A DNA stretch of 64,000 bases, taken from the NCBI GenBank assembly GCA_024682375.1, contig JAIKZI010000039.1:1-64000 (forward strand), in the 5' to 3' direction. Source of the DNA: Lachnospiraceae bacterium. Lineage in GTDB: Bacteria > Bacillota > Clostridia > Lachnospirales > Lachnospiraceae. This document shows positions 1 to 7,249 of this stretch, in pieces. Position 1 is the first letter of the stretch. Every line of letters begins with the position of its first letter. A model generated the notes under the pieces. That model saw only the letters and a program-made list of their open reading frames with translations. It was not told the origin of the DNA and ran no database searches. The position numbers were made by a program, and so were the translations under genes.

Positions 1-672
1 GAAAACAGTAATGTGCTAGGCATAACAGCAAACGACGCCTATGAACATATAGAGAGTCTTGCTAAAGAAGATAGCCAGCTTATCTTATGTGGGGTCGGTG
101 GTAACGGGAAATTTGCTTCATTTGTAGAAAAACATCGTGTAAATACAATGCTCATTGAAAAAGATATTGCATCTTTAATGATTGTAACTGACAGAGATGC
201 GGACACAGACGGCAAGATAGCAAGAAGAATCAAAAAGGCACTGAATGTCCTGACTATCAGGGTTGGGCAGTGGATCAGCAATGACATTACTGATTCATTT
301 GGACAATCCAAAAGCATAAACACATATCTATTGGTTGTTCCTGCCGATGAAAATGGTGCGTTAGAGAGAGTTATCATCAATACACTGAAGGATATTCCGG
401 AAGAAGAAGATTTGATCAAGGAAGTGACCACTTTTATCGATTCGCTAAAAGCAGAAACAGTTCCGGAGCTTAGCCAGACAAACAAATCCGATAAGGCAAC
501 CGTCGGAACTTTCTTCAGTATCAAGAACCCACAAAATGCTATGCGTTCATTTGTAACATCCATTTCCAAGATTGATTGGTCAAGCTCGGAATCTCTTAGG
601 CAATTATTTTTGCCATTCCAATATCTAGGAACAGAAAAGCCGGGGGATGAAGACGTATTGGATGAAGAGTAA
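1..672 (+). CDS. TOPRIM-like (DUF3226/OLD-type) protein, 5' end outside window
   Basis: The frame is open from base 1, so this is the C-terminal part (223 visible residues) of a longer protein; the GTG at 13 is not a credible start because no Shine-Dalgarno precedes it. Visible residues 30-36 give a glycine-rich turn (CGVGGNG) and residues 60-68 a hydrophobic strand ending in DRDAD. This arrangement fits the DxD strand of a TOPRIM fold as found in DUF3226 and OLD-family nucleases; a later strand reads YLLVVPADENGALE, which also recalls DUF3226. The expected N-terminal glutamate motif lies outside the window. Such proteins often sit in phage-defence loci, and the neighbours here are decayed accessory genes, but no function can be proven. 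The tail is acidic. Confidence 0.55.
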   Translation, partial: ENSNVLGITANDAYEHIESLAKEDSQLILCGVGGNGKFASFVEKHRVNTMLIEKDIASLMIVTDRDADTDGKIARRIKKALNVLTIRVGQWISNDITDSFGQSKSINTYLLVVPADENGALERVIINTLKDIPEEEDLIKEVTTFIDSLKAETVPELSQTNKSDKATVGTFFSIKNPQNAMRSFVTSISKIDWSSSESLRQLFLPFQYLGTEKPGDEDVLDEE

Positions 673-1110
673 TCTGCCTAAATTATGAAATAACAGAAAG
701 TGCGAAAGATAAAGGCCTCAGAATACTATTATGAAAATCATAAATATGCAAAGTTATTAGCAAAAAAGTTTTATCGCAATAACTTATAATGCTTTTAGAA
801 TTAAGTTGGAATAAAAACAACAGAATCGGATGCGATGTGGGTTTGTCCACACCGCATCCAATTTTGCAAATAAGTTGCCATTAATACCTCTACCCCAATT
901 AACACTTAATCATATTTTAATAATGAAGTGTGACTCTGTATAATATAATGAAGACAGATAAATTATTTCGAACATCAGATGATTTACTGTATCCATATAA
1001 AATCTAATGACTATTGTATTTTGCTTACAGCTAGCAAAAGCTCTAAAAAAGTTTGTAGCTTTCTTATATATGGTGGTACTTCATTAGATTCAGCGGCGAA
1101 AGGACATCAG
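673..1110. other. Gap between TOPRIM-like gene and GIY-YIG pseudogene
   Basis: This stretch has no convincing gene. It contains the hairpin listed at 828-859 and a TATAAT at 939-944, for which I see no good -35 partner. An ATG at 979 opens the frame of the next gene, but the sequence before it lacks a Shine-Dalgarno. Confidence 0.5.
828..859 (+). terminator. Probable terminator after the TOPRIM-like gene
   Basis: Arms 828-841 and 846-859 pair at 13 of 14 positions (one A/C mismatch, one G-U) around a TTTG loop. The stem is GC-rich and is followed by AATTTT, a short U tract. It is the only strong hairpin between the two genes, so intrinsic termination is the simplest reading. Confidence 0.6.
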
Positions 1111-2136
1111 ATGGATAAAAAGAGAAAATACATGACAGAAGTGGGGTTGGGGATAAGTCTAAATCACTTTACACTAGTTCCAGCTAACAGATTATCAATA
1201 CAAGAAAAAATAGATCCTTACAAATATCATTTATATTCAATTGTATGTGGTCATAAAGTGTATTTTGATGAAAAAGAAACTAGAATCATTACATTCGAAG
1301 GAGCAACGGGCTTAAGGGTTGTGTTTTTTTCTTTTGATGAACAAAATAATAAGAACACCTATATGTTACCCTTTTTGATCGATGTGACAAAAGAATCCTC
1401 TTTTAAACTTGATTATTCAAAAGTTATGGTTCAGATTATTTATCCTAATGAAATACTAATTATATCTATAAATGATCAGAATTATATAAATGAATATGGT
1501 AAAGAAGCGTCGAGAATAACAATACCTGCCCAAGATTTGTTTTTGGCAAATATAAGTGCATTCTGGAAAAAAATGAAATTAAGGGTGTTGTATGTTGGCC
1601 AATCATATGGGCTTGACGGAAATAGAACAGCATTTGATAGATTATCGGCACATTCCACATACCAAAAAATACTAGGCGACTTACAGGAAAAATAACCAAA
1701 CAATGCTTTGTATATATATTTAATGGAACTCAATTACTCAGTGCTTGCTTCTATGGATCCATGGCAGGAATCTGTCATGACAGACTCTGAAGATATGGAG
1801 CATATTGAAAAAGTTTTCTGTAATCTTCCTATTGAGAATCAAGTAATAAACATTGCAGAAGCCGCCATAATCAATTACTTTAAGCCTGCGTATAATAAAA
1901 TGTATAAAGAGAATTTTCCTAATGAGAATCATAAAGGATATAAGCAATATTATGACTTGGACTATAATGCACTGACAGTTGAAATATTTCCAGATTTTGA
2001 AGCTTTTCCGCCTATTGTATTGTTTACTGATACTGCAAAACTGGCATCACCGTGGGATTTCATTCAATATGATTTATTCAATGATAATAATAGGAAGAGT
2101 ATGTATGAGATTTTTCAACCAAGAAAACCAAAATAA
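1111..2136 (+). pseudogene. GIY-YIG-type nuclease domain gene broken by an in-frame TAA
   Basis: The start is the ATG at 1111, with GCGAAAGGA 8 bases upstream. Codon 195 (1693-1695) is TAA, but the same frame continues without another stop to 2136, and protein-like sequence runs straight through it. Residues 159-165 read VLYVGQS, the YIG half of a GIY-YIG nuclease. They are followed by R177 and H181, and beyond the stop by E250 and a conserved-looking INYFKPAYN. The domain therefore spans the stop codon, so the stop probably arose by a single base change (for example TAT to TAA). Residues 1-150 resemble nothing I recognise. A UAA-readthrough product cannot be excluded but has no visible support. 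Nothing suggests that the second half is translated separately: no ribosome site precedes 1708. Confidence 0.7.
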
Positions 2137-2560
2137 TGCGGTTTCTATGCATTTAGAAAAGATTAAACCTAGCTTATCAAACTCTCCTCCGTACAAAATT
2201 TATTTTTGTTTTTTGCAATTGGAGCATTACCATGTCTCAAATTAATTAGTGATAGATTCCGAAAATCAATAGCTCTAATTTATAACTTTCCGCATTCAAT
2301 CGTGCTTGAAAATGAACAAGAATTTATAGATATGTTCATTGGCGAAAACATTGATAGTGTTAACTGTGAGACCTTTCATTTTCAGTCTCGTATAGACAGA
2401 TTACAAAATGGATGGCCAAAATGAATTATCATATTTTACAAGGATATGGTATAAGGATTGGTTATATGAAATAGTAGATGGGTTGATGGGGACTGTGCTC
2501 CAAAATAAGAATAAAACTGAGTTTGAGCAGGAAGTTACGAAAGCAATGCAATTAATCCTA
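2137..2560 (+). pseudogene. Frame-hopping coding remnant, probably the 3' part of the GIY-YIG gene
   Basis: After the stop at 2136, protein-like sequence continues in changing frames: about 2120-2205 in a second frame (MHLEKIKPSLSNSPPYKIYF), about 2206-2424 back in the first (ALIYNFPHSIVLENEQEFI), then 2408-2560 again in the second (YFTRIWYKDWLYEIVDGLMG). None of the segments has a ribosome site. Switches fall at A- and T-rich runs near 2120 and 2200-2215, as expected for indel decay. The simplest view is one longer gene starting at 1111 that has lost its frame several times; independent small genes are less likely. I do not recognise the domain. Confidence 0.4.
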
Positions 2561-2612
2561 AGCGCCCGTGAATTTATACCAAGGATTCGGTATAAATTCA
2601 CGGGCGCTTAGG
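2557..2612. repeat. 24-bp perfect inverted repeat with 8-base loop
   Basis: Arms 2557-2580 and 2589-2612 are exact reverse complements, with the loop AAGGATTC between them. The arms are GC-rich on the outer side (CCTAAGCGCCCGTG) in otherwise AT-rich DNA. There is no T tract on either side (the right flank is TTATAAAG), so this is not an ordinary terminator. It sits exactly where the decayed gene ends and before the transposase remnant, so it may be an element end, a recombination scar or a structured site. Confidence 0.9.
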
Positions 2613-2729
2613 TTATAAAGAATTAAGGCTATATCAGGTCTATATGCCCCTGATGGCATCCTCGACCTTTTCCGGACTTGTATTGATGACAAGGTTTTTT
2701 TTACCGAGTTTATTTTACCACTTACAGCT
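2613..2729. other. Gap with a 24-codon minus-strand coding scrap
   Basis: On the minus strand 2714-2640 there is an open stretch bounded by stops that reads like a protein C-terminus (NLVINTSPEKVEDAIRGI, then stop). It is too short to identify and may be a scrap of another mobile gene. I see nothing else here. Confidence 0.25.
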
Positions 2730-3402
2730 AAAATCATTAGTGTTATCCCTAATACACAAAATGTGATGGAAAGTCTAAACTATGTACAAGCAATATGATG
2801 AGACTATCAGCACCGTCATATATCCTGTGGCTGATGCTGGATATGGCTCGTTCAATAATTATATCTTTTGCGAGCAAAAAGGCATGGAAAAGTACATGAA
2901 GTTCACAATGTTTAAAAAGGAGACGACCGATAAGAAATATCACAACGATCCATTCAGAGCTGTTAATTTTGAGATCGGTGATGATGGGAAAATGCGTTGT
3001 CCTAATGGGAAGAGCTTCAACTTTCTATACAGGCATCATGTAAAAGGAAACCAGTATGGCCGGCAAGAAGAAGTCTATCAGTGTGAAGACTGCAGTGGTT
3101 GTCCCTATGCATCGAAGTGTAAGAAAACAGATAAAAACAAGACCGTAAGAATAAACGAAGAACTGACCGCTATGCATCAGGAGGTTATAAATAATCTTGA
3201 AAGCATCCAGGGAGCACTCCTTAGAATGAACAGATCCATTCAAGCGGAAGGTACTTTCGGAATCATAAAAAATGATCGTTGGTATAAAAGAATAGTCCGA
3301 AAAGGAATAGAATCCGTAAAACTTGAGGTCCTTTTGGTTTCAATAGGTCATAACTTATATAAATATCACAATAAAAAGATGCGTCTCCAAGAAGCTGCCT
3401 AA
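2730..3402 (+). pseudogene. IS1182-type transposase, 5'-truncated remnant
   Basis: The open frame from 2782 encodes the C-terminal half of a DDE transposase of the IS1182 family. It has the second-aspartate block PVADAGYGSFNNY, a cysteine cluster CEDCSGCPYASKC and the glutamate block IQAEGTFGIIKND. Upstream, another frame from about 2730 reads NTQNVMESLNYVQ and would join the downstream frame by one base shift near 2785-2792. The N-terminal DNA-binding part and the first catalytic aspartate are absent; intact family members are more than twice this length. No ribosome site precedes the ATG at 2782. Terminal inverted repeats are not identifiable, so only this fragment remains and it should be immobile. 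Confidence 0.85.
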
Positions 3403-3484
3403 TCAAAAAAGTTTGCAGTTTTTGGGGAAAGGGGTATTATACTCTATTTTTGCCAAAAACAGCATACCTCACAAAAAATGATAT

Positions 3485-3535
3485 AAAAAGGGAGCTGGAA
3501 AAAATGATTATCTCATTTTTTCACAGCTCCTTTTT
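3485..3535. terminator. Bidirectional terminator between the IS remnant and aroA
   Basis: The arms AAAAAGGGAGCTGGAAAAAATGA and its near-perfect complement at 3513-3535 form a long stem with one bulged A (3523). It has A tracts on the left and T tracts on the right, so it can end transcription in both directions. It abuts the aroA stop codon at 3537. Confidence 0.85.
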
Positions 3536-3536
3536 G

Positions 3537-4850
3537 CTATTCTATTATCTTATCTAAATCTTCATAGAATGTTGGATAGGATATTTTAATTGAATCGCTA
3601 TCTAGAATTTTTGATTCTGTTTCGGAAAAAAGAGCTGCAATTGAGAAGGCCATTGCTATTCTATGATCTTTCATGGTTTCTATTTGAGCACCTTTTAAGG
3701 TTTGGTTTTCATCCAAACCTTCGATTTCAAATCCATCATCATATTCTTTTATATTTATGCCCATACGTTCTAGATTTTTTACGATTAGATGAATTCTATC
3801 AGATTCTTTATGTCTTAGTTCTTTTGCATTATGTACTATAGTTTTACCTTTTGAAAATGCAGCTAGAACTGCAATGATTGGAAGTTCATCTATAAGTCTT
3901 GGAATTTCTTCTTCCAATATAGTTGTACCGACTAGATCACTGGATTTTACTGTAATATCAGCAATTGGTTCCATGTTGATTTCTCTTATATTTTCAACCT
4001 CTATATTACAGTTCATTCTTCTTAAAACATCAATAATTCCACTTCTGGTTTCATTAATATTAATGTCGGGAAGTGAGATTTTACTATTTTTTCCAATAGC
4101 AGCTGCTGCCATAAAATATGAAGCAGAGGAAATATCTCCTGGAACAGTAATTGGTTTTGCTTCGAGTTTATCACATGGAAAAACGCTTACTGTATTATTG
4201 CTTTTCATAATTAGAGCTCCTAAATATTCAAGCATTCTTTCGCTATGATCTCTGGATTTATGCGGTTCTGTAATAGTTACCTTAGAATTTGAATATAGTC
4301 CAGCAAACATAAGACAGGATTTTACCTGAGCTGAGCTAATATAAATTCTGATATCGCCACCGACTAATTTACCCTTTGAAATTATAAGAGGAGCACAATC
4401 ATCGTCATTTTTTGAACCTATATTGGCACCGAGCTCGGTCAATGGAACAGTGATTCTTGCCATAGGCCTTTTGTTTAAAGATTCATCTCCGTAAATCATA
4501 GTATTGAAATCACATCCAGCAAGTATTCCGGATAAAAGTCTAATAGTTGTTCCGCTATTTCCAGCATTAATTTTTAAAAGTCCATCATTTGAAAGTGAAC
4601 CATTTGGCTTTAGGCCATACATTCCAACGCCATGTATCAATAATTTGTTTTCTAGAATTTCTATTTCAACAGAAAGACTACGCATTGCATTTATTGTAGA
4701 TAGTGTATCTTCTGAAATAAGAGGATTTATGACCTCTACATCACCGTCACAGATAGAACCTAGCATAATTGCTCTATGTGTGATTGATTTGTCGCTTGGA
4801 ACTTGTAAAGTTCCTCTTACTTTTGTGATTGGCAAAATTATTTTTTCCAT
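3537..4850 (-). CDS. aroA: 3-phosphoshikimate 1-carboxyvinyltransferase (EPSP synthase)
   Basis: This is the sixth step of the shikimate pathway: PEP plus shikimate-3-phosphate gives EPSP, in the cytoplasm. At 437 residues it has the usual length. Visible motifs are SDKSITHRA (19-27), NAGNSGTTIRL (95-105), NKRPMAR, SAQVK, ELRHKESDR and DHRIAMAF. Of the four signatures used to define glyphosate-tolerant class II enzymes, three are present (RDHSE, SAQVK, NETR) and the fourth (GDK) reads GDE; this is sequence similarity, not a measured property. The start ATG has GAAAGGA 8 bases upstream. The gene stands alone on the minus strand, diverges from the EF-G paralogue and ends at a strong terminator. 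aroB lies about 50 kb away in another operon. Confidence 0.97.
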   Translation of the reverse strand: MEKIILPITKVRGTLQVPSDKSITHRAIMLGSICDGDVEVINPLISEDTLSTINAMRSLSVEIEILENKLLIHGVGMYGLKPNGSLSNDGLLKINAGNSGTTIRLLSGILAGCDFNTMIYGDESLNKRPMARITVPLTELGANIGSKNDDDCAPLIISKGKLVGGDIRIYISSAQVKSCLMFAGLYSNSKVTITEPHKSRDHSERMLEYLGALIMKSNNTVSVFPCDKLEAKPITVPGDISSASYFMAAAAIGKNSKISLPDININETRSGIIDVLRRMNCNIEVENIREINMEPIADITVKSSDLVGTTILEEEIPRLIDELPIIAVLAAFSKGKTIVHNAKELRHKESDRIHLIVKNLERMGINIKEYDDGFEIEGLDENQTLKGAQIETMKDHRIAMAFSIAALFSETESKILDSDSIKISYPTFYEDLDKIIE

Positions 4851-4873
4851 GTGATGTCCTTTCTATATATAAA

Positions 4874-4901
4874 ATTGTATCAGATTAACATTCATATTCA
4901 A
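4874..4901 (-). promoter_or_regulatory. Candidate aroA promoter
   Basis: Read on the minus strand: TTGAAT (4901-4896), 16 bases, TACAAT (4879-4874). The -10 overlaps the left copy of the 13-mer repeat. A transcript starting here would have a leader of about 17 bases that holds the aroA ribosome site. Confidence 0.5.
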
Positions 4902-5007
4902 TAAAATGCTTTTTGTCAGATTTTGCAAAAAATCATAGCAAAGTTTCACAAAATAGATTGTAAATAGTTTGAATAATTATTAAAATTATACATATAATCT
5001 GATACAA
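4875..5007. repeat. 13-bp inverted repeat flanking the aroA / EF-G divergent region
   Basis: TTGTATCAGATTA (4875-4887) is the exact reverse complement of TAATCTGATACAA (4995-5007). Each copy overlaps or touches the -10 of one of the two divergent promoters and points towards its gene, which makes it a candidate operator or shared promoter element. Confidence 0.6.
4969..4998 (+). promoter_or_regulatory. Candidate promoter for the EF-G paralogue
   Basis: TTGAAT (4969-4974), 18 bases, TATAAT (4993-4998). The -10 runs into the right 13-mer copy (4995-5007). The ribosome site GAAGGGAGGA follows just before the ATG at 5025. Confidence 0.6.
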
Positions 5008-5024
5008 CGAAGGGAGGATTTACC

Positions 5025-7097
5025 ATGAACGTTTTTACAACTGACAAGATTAGAAATGTGGTATTGCTCGGTAATAGCGGGGCGGGCAAAACCAGTCTTA
5101 TCGAATCCATGGCTTATTTGGCCGGTATGATTAAAAAACCAGGTTCGATATCATCTGGTAATACGATTAGTGATTTTGACAAGCTAGAAATTAGTAACAA
5201 ATTCTCGATAAACACTTCGTTAGTTCCAATAGTTTGGAACGATACGAAAATCAATTTCTTAGATACTCCAGGCCAGTTTGATTTCGTTGGTGAAGTCGAA
5301 GAAGCAATTTCTGCTGCCGACAGCGCAATTATTGTAATCTCTGGAAAAGATGGCGTAAATGTAGGCACGAAAAAAGCCTGGGAATTATGTGACAAATTCA
5401 ATCTTCCGCGAATGATTTTTGTAACAGAAATGGATATTGATGATGTTTCCTATAGACAGGTTGTAGAAGATTTGCAGACTCTTTATGGAAAGAAGATTGC
5501 TCCATTCCATTTTCCTCTTCGTGAAAATAATGAGTTTGTAGGATATATAAATGTTATTCAGAAAACAGCCAAAAAGTGGAATCCTGATGGAAGTGTTTCA
5601 CATTGCGAAATGCCTTCATATTCTACAGAATATCTTGATAAATATCGTGAAACTTTAATGGAGTCTGTTGCTGAAACCTCTGAAGAATTTATGGATAGAT
5701 ATTTTAATGGTGAAGAATTCTCAGAAAATGAGATTAGAGCAGCACTTCGCGAGAATGTTTCGACGAATGATATAGTTCCGGTAATGATGGGTTCAAATCT
5801 TACAAATCGGGGTATGTATACTATGATGGTTGATATTGTAAAATATCTGCCTAGTCCTCTAGATAGACCTGTTACCGGTATTAATGCTAATACAAATGAA
5901 GTATATGAAGCAAATTACGATTTCAAAAAGCCGAAAAGTGCTTATTGCTTTAAGACAATAGTTGATCCTTTTGTAGGTAAGTATTCTCTTATAAAAGTAA
6001 ATTCTGGTGTATTAAAAACAGATGATTTAATGTATAACAAGCATAAAGACAATGAGGAAAAGATTGGAAAACTATATGTTTTATGTGGTAACAAAGCTGA
6101 AGAAGTCCCAGAACTTCATGCAGGTGATATAGGAGCGCTTTCAAAATTATCGAAAGTAGCTACTACAGATTCGCTTTCTACAAAAGCTAATCCGATTCTT
6201 TATATTAGAACACCGATTTCTATACCTTATACATATAAGAGATATAAGGCGAAGAATAAAGGTGATGAGGATAAGATTTCTTCTGCTCTATCAAAATTAG
6301 CTGCTGAGGATCTTACTATAAAGTTTGTAAATGATAGTGAAAATACTCAGTCTCTAATTTATGGTATTGGAGATAGGCATATTGATATGGTTGTCGCTAA
6401 ATTAAAAGAAAAGTATAAAGTAGAAGTAGATCTTCTTGAACCTAAGGTTGCTTTTAAAGAAACGATTCGTTCAACTTCAGATGTTGAGTATAAATACAAA
6501 AAACAAACTGGAGGTCATGGTCAATATGGTCATGTTAAGATGAGATTCTCACCTTCAGGAAATACTGAAGAGGCATTTGAATTTACAGAATCAGTTGTAG
6601 GAGGAGCTGTTCCTAAGAATTTCTTCCCTGCAGTTGAAAAAGGATTGGCTGAAGCTGTACTCGAAGGACCTCTAGCAGCATATCCAGTCTGCGGTGTAAA
6701 GTGCGAGTTATATGATGGTTCTTATCATCCAGTAGATTCTTCTGAAATGGCATTTAAAGTTGCTGCAAGAGGTGCTTTTAAAGAAGGATTTATGAAGGCA
6801 AATCCTGTTTTGTTAGAACCTATAGAGACATTAAAGGTTGTAGTTACTGATAATTATACTGGCGATGTAATGGGGGATTTAAACAAACGTCGTGGTAGAG
6901 TCCTTGGAATGAATCCAACTGATGATGGTAAGACAGAAATTGTAGCAGAAGTTCCAATGGCTGAACTCTTTGGATATGATACATCTCTTCGTTCCATGAC
7001 AAGTGGCTATGGAACATTCTCATATGAACTGGCCAGATATGAGCAAGTTCCACATGATGTGCAGGAGAGAGAGGTGAATAAAAGAGCAAAGGAATAA
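5025..7097 (+). CDS. EF-G-like translation GTPase (paralogue of FusA)
   Basis: At 690 residues it has the full EF-G domain order. The P-loop GNSGAGKT is at 16-23, DTPGQFDF at 80-87, then domain II, and the domain IV/V blocks GGHGQYGHV and GDVMGDLNKRRGRV are present. The guanine-specificity motif NKxD reads TEMD (134-137), and the switch I region (NKFSINTSL) lacks the RGITI seen in housekeeping EF-G. These features mark it as the divergent second EF-G of many Firmicutes rather than the main translocase, which usually lies in the str operon with rpsL, rpsG and tuf; none of those is here. Its role is uncertain, possibly translocation or ribosome recycling under special conditions. It has its own promoter and an excellent ribosome site. 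Confidence 0.85.
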   Translation: MNVFTTDKIRNVVLLGNSGAGKTSLIESMAYLAGMIKKPGSISSGNTISDFDKLEISNKFSINTSLVPIVWNDTKINFLDTPGQFDFVGEVEEAISAADSAIIVISGKDGVNVGTKKAWELCDKFNLPRMIFVTEMDIDDVSYRQVVEDLQTLYGKKIAPFHFPLRENNEFVGYINVIQKTAKKWNPDGSVSHCEMPSYSTEYLDKYRETLMESVAETSEEFMDRYFNGEEFSENEIRAALRENVSTNDIVPVMMGSNLTNRGMYTMMVDIVKYLPSPLDRPVTGINANTNEVYEANYDFKKPKSAYCFKTIVDPFVGKYSLIKVNSGVLKTDDLMYNKHKDNEEKIGKLYVLCGNKAEEVPELHAGDIGALSKLSKVATTDSLSTKANPILYIRTPISIPYTYKRYKAKNKGDEDKISSALSKLAAEDLTIKFVNDSENTQSLIYGIGDRHIDMVVAKLKEKYKVEVDLLEPKVAFKETIRSTSDVEYKYKKQTGGHGQYGHVKMRFSPSGNTEEAFEFTESVVGGAVPKNFFPAVEKGLAEAVLEGPLAAYPVCGVKCELYDGSYHPVDSSEMAFKVAARGAFKEGFMKANPVLLEPIETLKVVVTDNYTGDVMGDLNKRRGRVLGMNPTDDGKTEIVAEVPMAELFGYDTSLRSMTSGYGTFSYELARYEQVPHDVQEREVNKRAKE

Positions 7098-7181
7098 AAG
7101 GATAAAATATTAATCTGTAATTGCCCTGGCTTGCTTTTTTTCGTAAATGTGATTTATGTCTTATAAAATCATTTAAATACA

Positions 7182-7210
7182 TTGAAAAAAAGATTGTTAA
7201 ATATTATAAT
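7182..7210 (+). promoter_or_regulatory. leuS promoter
   Basis: TTGAAA (7182-7187), 17 bases, TATAAT (7205-7210), an almost ideal housekeeping promoter. About 33 bases separate it from the leuS start. The space is too short for a T-box leader. Confidence 0.75.
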
Positions 7211-7249
7211 TTCTTACTAGTTGATTTTAATTTAAGGTGGAATATATAT

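Noticed and set aside
39..569. Long minus-strand frame across the TOPRIM-like gene
   Set aside because: It is the opposite strand of a convincing plus-strand coding region, has no ribosome site and reads like a shadow (hydrophobic, serine-rich).
979..1110. Earlier ATG at 979 as start of the GIY-YIG gene
   Set aside because: No Shine-Dalgarno precedes it, while the ATG at 1111 has GCGAAAGGA at good distance. The extra N-terminal residues look non-conserved.
2557..2612. Integron attC site
   Set aside because: The arms lack the RYYYAAC / GTTRRRY ends, and no integrase or cassette array is present.
7098..7249. T-box leader before leuS
   Set aside because: The gap is 152 bases, and only about 33 bases lie between the -10 and the start; no T-box motif or antiterminator stem was seen.
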